DNA of 64,000 nt from Spongiimicrobium salis. GTDB taxonomy: Bacteria > Bacteroidota > Bacteroidia > Flavobacteriales > Flavobacteriaceae. This document shows, one piece after another, positions 38,077 through 46,985 of this stretch. The position numbers and the translations under genes are program-made. Location: positions 1 to 64,000 of the forward strand of contig NZ_JBHEQA010000007.1 in assembly GCF_043678055.1 (NCBI RefSeq), read 5' to 3'. Position 1 is the stretch's first letter; every line of letters starts with the position of its first letter. Below the pieces are notes generated by a model, which was not told the origin of the DNA, searched no databases, and saw nothing but the letters and a program-made list of their open reading frames with translations.

Positions 38077-38160
38077 AAAGGTGCCTTATTGTTCTGGCTA
38101 CTGCGATACATCGTTATACAAAAATCGATGTGGTTGCGGAATCAGGGAATAAGGCACTTT
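38077..38160. repeat. Long near-continuous hairpin between the OsmC and NifJ-like genes
   Basis: Bases 38077-38113 pair with 38126-38160 almost throughout. The outer arms are AAA plus GTGCCTTATT (38081-38090) against AATAAGGCAC (38148-38157). A middle arm 38092-38097 pairs with 38142-38147 using wobbles, and an inner arm 38101-38113 with 38126-38139. It is only weakly followed by T, so it may be an attenuator, a processing site or a small mobile-repeat remnant rather than a plain terminator. Confidence 0.6.
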
Positions 38161-38239
38161 AATTTCATAAAGATACGTACACCTTCCAGACCAAATATAC
38201 CTGCCTTCACAGCACAATTAAACAAATATAGCGCTACGA

Positions 38240-41200
38240 ATGAATACCAAAGAATCTTTTTTAATGAATGGGAATCAGGCCACGGCACATATTGCTTATC
38301 GCGTAAATGAAGTTTGTGCCATATATCCCATAACGCCTTCCTCTGAGATGTCTGAATTGGTAGAAGCTTGGAGCAGTAAGGAACAAACCAATATTTTTGG
38401 GGATATTCCCAACGTTTTTGAAATGCAAAGCGAAGCAGGGGTGGCCGGTGCCATGCATGGAGCCCTGCAAACCGGCGCGCTCAGTACTACTTTTACGGCC
38501 TCACAAGGGCTTTTATTGATGCAGCCCAATATGTATAAAATAGCGGGAGAACTTACGCCCAATGTAATTCATGTCGCCACTCGATCTATTGCCACACACG
38601 CCTTATCTGTCTTTGGGGATCATAGTGATATTATGGCTGTACGAAATACAGGATATGCCTTTTTAGGAGCTGCTTCGGTCCAGGAAGCCATGGATTTTGC
38701 ACTGATAGCACAAGCGGCAACACTGGCAAGCAGAATTCCCTTTGTTCATTTCATGGATGGTTTTAGAACATCTCATGAGATGACCAATATTGAACTGGTT
38801 TCAGATGATATCATACGAAAGATGCTTCCTTTGGAAAAACTTGAAGCACATAACACAAGGAAATTAAACCCTAATGCTCCTCTGATTCGAGGCACGGCTC
38901 AAGGTCCGGATGTATTTTTCCAGAGCCGGGAAGCTATAAATTCGTATTACGAGGCTTGTCCCCATATTGTGCAACAACAAATGGATAAGTTTGCCCAATG
39001 CACAGGTCGCCATTACCATCTTTTTGATTATGTGGGTCACCCCGAAGCAACGGAAGTTATCGTAATTATGGCGTCTGCAGGGGAAACGGTGGCGACAACC
39101 GTACAACACCTCAATGCCTATGGAGCTAAAGTTGGTGTGTTAATTGTACGCCTTTTTCGTCCTTTTAGCGTGGAGTACTTTCTTGAGGCCTTGCCCCAAA
39201 GTTGTAAGAATATTGCGGTCTTGGACAGAACCAAGGAACCTGGAGCAACAGGGGAACCTTTATACTTGGATGTTGTTCAAGCATTATCTATAGATGCTTC
39301 CTCTTTTAGGAAAGCTCCAAAAGTTGCTGGTGGACGCTATGGATTGGGCTCCAAGGAATTTACCCCAGCCATGGTGGAAGCTATTTTTAGACGCATGAAA
39401 CAAAATTCCCTGAAGACCAATTTTACTGTGGGGATTTGCGATGATGTTAGTGGGTTGAGCTTAGCCTATAAGCAGGATTTTTGTATCCAAACTGCTTCAA
39501 CACAAGTATTGTTTTATGAAACAAAATCTGAACATACCACGACAAGTTTTCAGCAGTTATTAGATTGCCTTGGGCATAAGGTCTCTCATAATTTACAGGG
39601 TTTTATGGAAGTTGACTACAAAAAATCCAATGCAAGAAGTGTTTCGCACCTACGCATTTCCAAAACACCTATCAAAGCCCCCTTTGGCATCTCCAATGCA
39701 GATAGTGTCATATGTGATAGCTTGGAATTCTTGGAAAATGATGTGGTATTGTCCCAATTGAAAATTGGAGGAAACCTATTGGTGAAAACTTCCTTATCCC
39801 CGGAAGAGTTTCATTTTGCCTTGTCATCAGAAAGTATACAACACTTAAAGCGTAAGCAAATAAGACTTTATATGGTGAATGCATCGATACTTCCGGAACA
39901 TTATGCCATTGACACTGATATGGTATCTGGATTACACAGCTGCTTTTTTGCCCTTCATGATGAGGTGGTCCAGGAAGAGGTCGCTACGATGCTAAAGGGT
40001 TATCTTACGAAAATTGAAACGGGAAGCTTAATCCCAAAAGAGGAAAACAAAGCGCTTAAGAATGTGGCATTTGATAAAACGCTCTTAGGGCAATTGTTAC
40101 GTCAAAAAACTCATGAGATTCCAGTCAGTGCAATGCCTGTAGATGGGACCTATCCAACAAATACTTCTGGTCATAACAAAAGAAAGGCCCCGATGGCATT
40201 GCCCATTTGGAATCCGGATGCCTGTGTGCAATGTGGCGCATGCAGTATGGCCTGCCCACAGGCCAGTCTGCGGATAAAAGCGTATGATGATGATTATCTG
40301 GACAATGCGCCGGAAACTTTTAAATGGTCTCCTGTGAAAGCACCCGAATGGCAGTCGGATCTTTTGCAATATACCTTGCAAATACACCCTGATCAATGTA
40401 CCTCCTGTAACCATTGTATCGATGCTTGTGATCATGAGGCATTAAAGATGTCGCCCAGTGATGGGATTTTAACAGATGAAAGAACAAACTGGGCTTATTT
40501 TGAAGAACTTCCAGAACTGGATCGAGCAAAAATAAATCCTTTGAAACTACATCAACAACAATTGCAAGAGCCTTTATTTAAATATGCCATGGGAGTAGAT
40601 GGCTGTGGGGAAGCTCCTTACTTAAAACTGCTATCCCAACTGTTCGGCGATCGTCTGTTGATCGCTAATGCAACCGGGGCCAGTTCTATTTTTGGAGGAG
40701 CCTTGCCTACAACACCTTGGTCTAAAAACGCTGTGGGTAGAGGACCAGCTTGGTCCAATTCCTTGTTTGAGGATAATGCCGAGTTTGGTCTAGGTTTTCG
40801 CTTGTCCCTTGATCAACAGCTATTGAAGGCAAAACGACTTTTAAAACAATTGCTGCATGCACTGGATTTTAATTTGGTTTACGATATTCTTTTAAACGAC
40901 CAAAGCACAGAAATAGAAATCATGGCGCAACGGAAGAGCGTACACAAGCTAAAAGAGATCCTGAAAAAGTTGAATATACCCAAGGCTACAGCCCTGTTGC
41001 AAGTAGCGGATAGCCTGGTAAAACAGAGTGTTTGGATCGTAGGGGGAGATGGTTGGGCCTACGATATTGGTTATGGAGGCCTGGACCATGTCATTGCTTC
41101 GGGTAAAAATGTAAATATATTGGTATTGGATAATGAAGTGTATTCCAACACCGGAGGGCAAATGTCCAAAGCAACACCTTTTGGAGCTTCGGCTAAATTT

Positions 41201-41695
41201 GCCACTGAGGGGAAACAAAAACAAAAGAAAGATCTGGGGCGCCTATTGATGTGTTACGATGATGTCTATGTGGCTTCTGTAGCTATGGGGGCTGATAAAG
41301 AACAAACCCTGAAGACATTCTCAGAGGCAGAAAGTTTTAATGGTCCATCTATTATTATTGCCTACTGTCATAGTCCTTCCCATGGTATTGATATGCAGAG
41401 ACCACGTCAATATCATCGCGCTGCAGTTGATTCTGGACAATGGCTGTTGTATCGGAATGATCCAAGGCGACGGGAAAAAGGACTGCCTAGTCTGCAATTG
41501 GATGCTAAAGCTCCAAGTATACCCATAAAAACATATTTGCGTATGGAAACAAGGTTCAATACTTTATTTAAGAAAAACCCAAAAGATGCTGAAGAAATGC
41601 TATTGGAATTGCAAGAGAAAATTGAGCAACGTTATCAAAGTTATGCTGCAATGACATTGCCGAATATGCATCCCTATGTGGAAAAATACAATTAA
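38240..41695 (+). CDS. nifJ: Divergent pyruvate:ferredoxin (flavodoxin) oxidoreductase, NifJ-like
   Basis: The 1,151-residue single chain has the NifJ domain order. The N-terminal substrate/TPP half (IYPITPSSEMSE, then FGDHSDIMAVRNTG) is followed by a gamma domain and a ferredoxin-like insert with two complete CxxCxxCxxxC motifs (C662-C672 and C720-C730). The C-terminal TPP-binding domain has GGDGWAYDIGYGG and NTGGQMSK. In studied enzymes a third, TPP-proximal cluster is held by four further cysteines. Here the first is Val786, the second is kept (Cys789), the third is Ala814, and the fourth position is Ser1045 with a Cys two residues earlier. The proximal cluster is probably missing or altered. 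Pyruvate decarboxylation linked to ferredoxin is the family function, but activity here is uncertain. Confidence 0.88.
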   Translation: MNTKESFLMNGNQATAHIAYRVNEVCAIYPITPSSEMSELVEAWSSKEQTNIFGDIPNVFEMQSEAGVAGAMHGALQTGALSTTFTASQGLLLMQPNMYKIAGELTPNVIHVATRSIATHALSVFGDHSDIMAVRNTGYAFLGAASVQEAMDFALIAQAATLASRIPFVHFMDGFRTSHEMTNIELVSDDIIRKMLPLEKLEAHNTRKLNPNAPLIRGTAQGPDVFFQSREAINSYYEACPHIVQQQMDKFAQCTGRHYHLFDYVGHPEATEVIVIMASAGETVATTVQHLNAYGAKVGVLIVRLFRPFSVEYFLEALPQSCKNIAVLDRTKEPGATGEPLYLDVVQALSIDASSFRKAPKVAGGRYGLGSKEFTPAMVEAIFRRMKQNSLKTNFTVGICDDVSGLSLAYKQDFCIQTASTQVLFYETKSEHTTTSFQQLLDCLGHKVSHNLQGFMEVDYKKSNARSVSHLRISKTPIKAPFGISNADSVICDSLEFLENDVVLSQLKIGGNLLVKTSLSPEEFHFALSSESIQHLKRKQIRLYMVNASILPEHYAIDTDMVSGLHSCFFALHDEVVQEEVATMLKGYLTKIETGSLIPKEENKALKNVAFDKTLLGQLLRQKTHEIPVSAMPVDGTYPTNTSGHNKRKAPMALPIWNPDACVQCGACSMACPQASLRIKAYDDDYLDNAPETFKWSPVKAPEWQSDLLQYTLQIHPDQCTSCNHCIDACDHEALKMSPSDGILTDERTNWAYFEELPELDRAKINPLKLHQQQLQEPLFKYAMGVDGCGEAPYLKLLSQLFGDRLLIANATGASSIFGGALPTTPWSKNAVGRGPAWSNSLFEDNAEFGLGFRLSLDQQLLKAKRLLKQLLHALDFNLVYDILLNDQSTEIEIMAQRKSVHKLKEILKKLNIPKATALLQVADSLVKQSVWIVGGDGWAYDIGYGGLDHVIASGKNVNILVLDNEVYSNTGGQMSKATPFGASAKFATEGKQKQKKDLGRLLMCYDDVYVASVAMGADKEQTLKTFSEAESFNGPSIIIAYCHSPSHGIDMQRPRQYHRAAVDSGQWLLYRNDPRRREKGLPSLQLDAKAPSIPIKTYLRMETRFNTLFKKNPKDAEEMLLELQEKIEQRYQSYAAMTLPNMHPYVEKYN

Positions 41696-41711
41696 AAAAT
41701 TCGGTATGGTA

Positions 41712-43757
41712 CTATTTTAAATTTTGCCGATGCTGTTTCAGCAATGCAATATAGCGCGGGTCATCTTTAAGAAATTCAAAGAAATCCAGTGTTTCATCCA
41801 AAGTGACCCTTTTGGATAGTGGGTTTCTTTTTGGATCTAAATAAAAAAGAACACTGTCGGCCTCTTTTAAACCGGCATATGCTACTGCCAATTGTTGACT
41901 TTTATTTTCTTCCGGGACCGTTTTTAGTATGGTGTCAATAATCTGCCGAACTTTGATGGTATCGCCCATAGTTCCATAACAATAGGCCAAAAAGCGATTG
42001 AAAACCGGTTGTTGACCTACAATCTTTTCCAGATGGGGGATTGCGCTTTGATAATCTTTCTTGTCGGTATACAAACGGAAAAAAGACCTATTGATGACAA
42101 AGGTGTTATTGACGGTATTGTTCTTTTCAATATTTTTCATGAGCTTTTCTGCCTCATCATATTTTTTGTTTGAGGTAAGGGCGGTAAAGTAACTATTGCC
42201 CGTAGCAAAGGATAAGGGGTCTAACCGGTAGGCAATTTCTGCTTGCTCCAATTGTTTTTCAAAATCGCGCTTATAATAATAGAAGGTGGAAAACTGATGC
42301 CGGGCCGTAAGATCATTGGGAGAAAGCTGTATGGCCTTTTCAAAAGCCGCTTTGGCCTCTTTTTGCTTTCCTTGAATATTATAGATAAGCCCGCGAACGG
42401 AATAAATACGGGAGACTTTATCTGTAATGGCTTCGGCTTTGTTCAAATAGGTGTTGGCCAGTTCTGCAGCTTCTTCGGGATTCCTGCCGGAATAATAGGT
42501 TTCCAAGTAAATGGAGTTGGCAATTTCAGCATAGGCTTCGGCATAATCAGGGTCTAATACAATGGCCTCTTTATACAATTCAATGCTCTTTGCTATACTA
42601 GCTTTGTTTCGCTTGTCCGCTTCTTTTTTTCCTCTTAAAAATAACTTGTAGGCTTCAATATTCTCGGTAGGGATAAGGGCAAGTCCCTGTTGTTCTTCAA
42701 AGGAGAGATTAACTTGCAAGGCAGCTACAATTTCTTTGGACACCTCTGTTTGTATGCTAAAGATATCGGTCAAGGTCTTATCGTAATTTTCGGCCCATAA
42801 ATGTCCATCTTCGTCAGCACGGATCAATTGGGCCGTGACCCGCACTTTATCTCCGTATTTCCGAATACTCCCTTCCAAGATATAGGAAACACCTAATTCT
42901 TTGGCAATTTGGGGAATGGTCTTTTTCGTATCCTTATACTGCATCACCGAAGTTCTAGAGATGACGTGTAGATCCTTAATTTTTGCCAAATACGTAAGGA
43001 TATCCTCCGTCATGCCATCCCTAAATATTTCGGCATCGGCATCGGTGCTCAGGTTGTCAAAAGGCAGTACGGCAATGGACAAATCCTGTAGCGGAACATT
43101 CTTTTTCGAAAAATAAGAGGCATAGAGCATGGCCCCAATGCCTAGTAATACTATCCCAAGAAGAATGGGCAAAAGTGTTTTTTTTCTAGAGGATGTCTGG
43201 CCTGTCTGGTCTGGCAATTGCTTGAGCTTCCCTTTTATTTTTGCAGGGTCGGGAATGGCAATGCCCTCATTGGCAATGGCAAACAAGGGCATGGCCGTTT
43301 CCACATTTTTAAACTCATAGGCATCCAGAAATTTGGATTGTATATCGCTGTGACTCCTGATTTGATCATGAACTTTATCTGAAATTAAAATACTTCCGGC
43401 TATGGCACAAGATTCTATTCTGGAGGCAATGTTAACCGCGTCGCCAATGATGTCTTCCTTGGAGTATACAATGTCTCCCACATGGAGTCCAATGCGCACA
43501 GGGATATTTTTGGCAATAAATGCACGTTGCATTTCTATACAGGAATAGACCGCTTCTACGGTGCTTTGATAGATACTAAGTGTGCCATCTCCAAAATATT
43601 GAATGATCTTACCGTCAAAGTTTTTGGTAGCAGCTTCAAAAATCTCCCGATGCATATCCCGTAATTTTCTCGCTTGATCTTCATCCTTTTGCATCAAGGA
43701 AGTATACCCTTCTATGTCGGTAAATAGGATAGCGGCAAGTTGTCTTTTTTGAGACAT
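41712..43757 (-). CDS. Class III nucleotide cyclase with membrane segment, TolB/FlgO-like domain and TPRs
   Basis: The 681-residue protein starts with a class III cyclase domain (residues ~5-165): metal-binding Asp14 in FTDIEGYT, Asp57 in FGDG, and Asn109 and Arg113 in VNIASR. A transmembrane helix near 195-215, a TolB/FlgO-like domain beginning IAVLPFDNLS (~230-350) and TPRs to the C-terminus follow. The catalytic residues are present, but the position that is usually Lys three residues before GD, important for purine choice, is Gln53, while Asp102 is kept. The product could be cAMP or another cyclic nucleotide. It converges on the NifJ-like gene and is a possible partner of the cyclic-nucleotide-binding sigma-54 activator upstream. 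Confidence 0.88.
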   Translation of the reverse strand: MSQKRQLAAILFTDIEGYTSLMQKDEDQARKLRDMHREIFEAATKNFDGKIIQYFGDGTLSIYQSTVEAVYSCIEMQRAFIAKNIPVRIGLHVGDIVYSKEDIIGDAVNIASRIESCAIAGSILISDKVHDQIRSHSDIQSKFLDAYEFKNVETAMPLFAIANEGIAIPDPAKIKGKLKQLPDQTGQTSSRKKTLLPILLGIVLLGIGAMLYASYFSKKNVPLQDLSIAVLPFDNLSTDADAEIFRDGMTEDILTYLAKIKDLHVISRTSVMQYKDTKKTIPQIAKELGVSYILEGSIRKYGDKVRVTAQLIRADEDGHLWAENYDKTLTDIFSIQTEVSKEIVAALQVNLSFEEQQGLALIPTENIEAYKLFLRGKKEADKRNKASIAKSIELYKEAIVLDPDYAEAYAEIANSIYLETYYSGRNPEEAAELANTYLNKAEAITDKVSRIYSVRGLIYNIQGKQKEAKAAFEKAIQLSPNDLTARHQFSTFYYYKRDFEKQLEQAEIAYRLDPLSFATGNSYFTALTSNKKYDEAEKLMKNIEKNNTVNNTFVINRSFFRLYTDKKDYQSAIPHLEKIVGQQPVFNRFLAYCYGTMGDTIKVRQIIDTILKTVPEENKSQQLAVAYAGLKEADSVLFYLDPKRNPLSKRVTLDETLDFFEFLKDDPRYIALLKQHRQNLK

Positions 43758-43908
43758 GAGATAGCGGTTTAAACGGGCATTTTGGGTAAGTTAAAACAAA
43801 TCAAGACGCTAGGGGCAATGCTAAACATCCCTTAAATGTAATGCATAAAGTCTAAAATACCTATTTCGTCTATAGATATTGCCAAGCTGGTAGTAGGGGG
43901 TTCTGTGT

Positions 43909-45147
43909 TTAGGGTAAAACAATCTTTAGATACCCATCTTTTCCATTTCCCCAATCATCCACTGCGGGCCATAGGGTGCTGTAGTGATACTTCTGTTGTA
44001 AGATAGGCGATTCTAAGTCTAACAACCGTTCGCCTTGTTTGTAATTAAAGGCAAAGGTTTTGGGCGTATCGGCATGTTGTTTTAGAATCCAGGCCAAAGT
44101 TTCAAAATGCGGATGATGGTGACGTTTTCCATTGCTGGAAAACAGATAATGATCGGCCTGTATCATACGTAGTAACTCAGGACTATTATTGGCCCAAGCC
44201 CCGTGATGTGCCACTTTGAGCACGTCGACTTTTAAGGGGAGTTGATCTTCGGGGAACATTTTTTTTAACTGCGCCATAATTTTCGTAGGATGCGCATCTG
44301 CCAAGAAAAGCATTTTTTTTTCATGATAGGTAAGTAAGAATATTATGGAAGAGGCATTGGTAGGGGAATGGTCCTCTTTTTCCCAGGCCAAAGCATGGTG
44401 CTCTACCCAATTTTCAGAAAAAGATACCATGGATTCTTGATCATGTATGGCCTGTTCCAATGCTGCTTGTCGCATTTCTTCCATCATTTTTTCAAAGGCA
44501 TCATCAAAGAAAGCATCTTCATTGATAGGACCGGAAAAGAGTTTGGAAAGATAAACGCGCCACTTGTTTCCCAAATCATCCAAATCCGTTGAGGTGGGAC
44601 CCAGCAAACTGATTTGAAGGTCGTTGGATATGGAAAGAGAAATAGGGAGATCAGATTTTACGGCTTTTCCTTGAAAGGTACTATTCCATGCGTAGCCGTT
44701 TTTTAGGATCTGGTATCCCAAAGTAGTACCTTGATTATAACTGACAAGCTGTTCTTCGTCCTCCGTTTCAGCGCTTTCACTCCCTGAAGGAATCGAAAAA
44801 TGGGGAGCTTCTCCCTGGAAAGAACCTTGCGCTTTATCGTCAAAAGAAATGTGACGGTAACTGTTGAACCAAATCTCTTCAATGGGGATAATTGTTGGCG
44901 CATCTGAAGCCCCATTTTCTTTGATAAAAGCGATGGCCCCGGAAATATGGTCGGCATCGATATGGGTGACAATAAATTTAGTAAGCTGCCTTCCGGATTG
45001 TCTCAATTCCTCCAGTCTTGGTTTTAAATGATTTCTAAATGTAGAACTGTATCCGGCATCGATAAGAAAAAGTTGTGTCCCGCAATCAACAAGGATGGCA
45101 TCGCCATTGCCAGCCGGAAACATTTCTATGGTTATGGAGTGCGACAT
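43909..45147 (-). CDS. Metallo-beta-lactamase-fold hydrolase, ComEC/Rec2-like
   Basis: The 412-residue protein has no signal peptide. It shows the metal-binding motif T-H-I-D-A-D-H (His62, Asp64, Asp66, His67) after GNGDAILVDCG and FLIDAGY. Later come LFLADAHP, KVAHHGAWANNS and a His-rich GKRHHHPHF segment. This set matches the ComEC/Rec2-type metallo-beta-lactamase domain, whose members act on nucleic acids or phosphoesters, here as a free-standing soluble enzyme. A central insert (about residues 90-260) is acidic and not recognised. It is divergent from the trypsin-like protease gene with 126 bp between them, which suggests shared control. Confidence 0.83.
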   Translation of the reverse strand: MSHSITIEMFPAGNGDAILVDCGTQLFLIDAGYSSTFRNHLKPRLEELRQSGRQLTKFIVTHIDADHISGAIAFIKENGASDAPTIIPIEEIWFNSYRHISFDDKAQGSFQGEAPHFSIPSGSESAETEDEEQLVSYNQGTTLGYQILKNGYAWNSTFQGKAVKSDLPISLSISNDLQISLLGPTSTDLDDLGNKWRVYLSKLFSGPINEDAFFDDAFEKMMEEMRQAALEQAIHDQESMVSFSENWVEHHALAWEKEDHSPTNASSIIFLLTYHEKKMLFLADAHPTKIMAQLKKMFPEDQLPLKVDVLKVAHHGAWANNSPELLRMIQADHYLFSSNGKRHHHPHFETLAWILKQHADTPKTFAFNYKQGERLLDLESPILQQKYHYSTLWPAVDDWGNGKDGYLKIVLP

Positions 45148-45273
45148 AGGTGCTTTTTTAGAAATATAAGGATTATTTCAACGACATAAGAAAGTTTTAG
45201 ATTGTATTATCTGTTATAAATACTTTTTCTGCTATAGAATTTTTCGTACCTTTTTTCTGCCAAACGAACTAAA

Positions 45274-46971
45274 ATGGCAGATACGTTAATCAAACTTTTC
45301 CGTTCAAGGACTGTGCTTGTTAGGGCAAAAGGGGCAGTGGGAACAGGAAGTTTAATTGCTCCTGGGAAAGTCCTGACTTGTGCGCATGTGGTTCGATCCG
45401 CTGCTCAAGACCTAGATCAAATCGAAGTTTTAATGCCGAACCCTACGGAACCGGGTCATTTTGTATGGACGGAAACGGCGGTTGGGCTGCAGATGTCCAA
45501 AATTTATGAAGAATCCCGCGTCCATGAAACCCATGGAGAAGGGCAAACGACCAGGACATTACAAAAAGAATATCCGGATGTAGCCTTGATCCAGATTGGA
45601 AAAACGAATCACCGCATTGTTTCCTTTGCTGCAGTGGAAAAAGAAAATGACCTACGGGACAAACAATTTCTGGCTTTCGGATTCCAAAAAAAAGACAGGG
45701 ATCTGCAACGAAATGTACCTCAAGCGGTCAGTTTAAATTACAGTGGGGAAGAAGGAGAGTCGGAATTGGTTCGCAAGCTCATATTTACCAATGGATTAAT
45801 TCGGCCAGGAATGAGTGGAGCTGCCTTGATCGAACGGGAATCTGGTGAAATTGTTGGCATTGTTCAAATGACCTTAAGCGCCAATGACGACTTAGGCGCT
45901 TATGTGATTCCAACCGCTATTATCTGGCAGGTATTTCGGAAATGGGAGGAAGAAGGAGAAAACACCCTGTTTTCCGAACTTCAATCCAAAGCAGTAAGGC
46001 GTCAGTTGCGGAAAGAGTATTCTGCTGAATATCCGAGATACCCAATGTATAAAAAGTATGGGCTTCGCCTTGCTTTATTGCCTTTGTTGCTGTTCTTTGG
46101 TATCTGGTGGGTTTTCTTCCACTTGGGACAGATTCAAGATTCGGGCATATTGGCGATCATTCTTGTGGCCCTCGGGCTTTCGGGAAAAATTGTAGGGGAT
46201 TGGTTGGGAGAAGATGTACATACGGAAACGGGTAAGCTGAGGACGGTTATTGGAGAGAAGCTCTTTAGTTGGACTTTTATTGGGGTTTTTTCGCTGATCG
46301 TTTTTTTGGGATGGAGCTGTACCTCGTCCTTATGGATTTATGGAAATTCCGATTTCGATGAGACCGAAATAGTACTGATAAAAGATAAGGACACCACGGC
46401 CTATAGTCTGGAATCTTTGGAAAAGAAACGTTTATTGTTCTTCAAACCCTTTTTGGGAGATTCCCTAGAGATTATGCTAAAACCAGATGGGCGAGAAAAA
46501 ATACCGGTGCACCTTAAGGCATATCATAAAAGGGAATTGTATTACCCTAGGGATTTTTTGCTGGAACCTGTGGTGTTGATACGTTTTGATCATCGGTACA
46601 GATTGGGGATGCGGAATTTTACAATTCAGCTTACCCTGGAAAGGGAAAATAAAGCACCTGAGGAGTATATTATAGACGACTTGGAAGGGATAGGTGGCAT
46701 TACTGTAGGGAGCCGAACATTAGGGATAACGGAAGAACGAAAATCCCTCTGGAGACGCCCTTTTGAAAGAACTGCACTGTCCGATGACAATATCAATATT
46801 TTGGTGACCCATTGGAGTGCGCAACGTGTATTGCAACATATTGATTTGGAACGCAATGATTACATCAAAGTAGCGGTCAAAAGCAAATTGAATGATAGTA
46901 TATTGAATGAACAACGGTATTCCATACGGAAGGATAAGGATACCATGGACAAATTATTAAAATTTCGATAA
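45274..46971 (+). CDS. Membrane-anchored trypsin-like serine protease
   Basis: The 565-residue protein opens directly with a chymotrypsin-fold protease domain (residues ~10-220). The catalytic triad is His38 in LTCAHVV, Asp102 in YPDVALI and Ser181 in RPGMSGAAL. There is no signal peptide, so the protease domain is likely cytoplasmic. Three hydrophobic segments follow (about 264-285, 290-310, 330-353), then a ~210-residue domain that I do not recognise. A protease facing the cytoplasm and tied to a membrane is unusual for housekeeping DegP-type enzymes, which carry signal peptides and PDZ domains. It heads a three-gene operon and is divergent from the metallo-beta-lactamase-fold gene. Confidence 0.83.
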   Translation: MADTLIKLFRSRTVLVRAKGAVGTGSLIAPGKVLTCAHVVRSAAQDLDQIEVLMPNPTEPGHFVWTETAVGLQMSKIYEESRVHETHGEGQTTRTLQKEYPDVALIQIGKTNHRIVSFAAVEKENDLRDKQFLAFGFQKKDRDLQRNVPQAVSLNYSGEEGESELVRKLIFTNGLIRPGMSGAALIERESGEIVGIVQMTLSANDDLGAYVIPTAIIWQVFRKWEEEGENTLFSELQSKAVRRQLRKEYSAEYPRYPMYKKYGLRLALLPLLLFFGIWWVFFHLGQIQDSGILAIILVALGLSGKIVGDWLGEDVHTETGKLRTVIGEKLFSWTFIGVFSLIVFLGWSCTSSLWIYGNSDFDETEIVLIKDKDTTAYSLESLEKKRLLFFKPFLGDSLEIMLKPDGREKIPVHLKAYHKRELYYPRDFLLEPVVLIRFDHRYRLGMRNFTIQLTLERENKAPEEYIIDDLEGIGGITVGSRTLGITEERKSLWRRPFERTALSDDNINILVTHWSAQRVLQHIDLERNDYIKVAVKSKLNDSILNEQRYSIRKDKDTMDKLLKFR

Positions 46972-46985
46972 AAAAATAGGGCATC

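Noticed and set aside
38103..38114. Fourth activator-like site upstream of the NifJ-like gene
   Set aside because: Only about 9 of 12 positions match, it lies inside the long hairpin, and no -24/-12 element with correct spacing follows.
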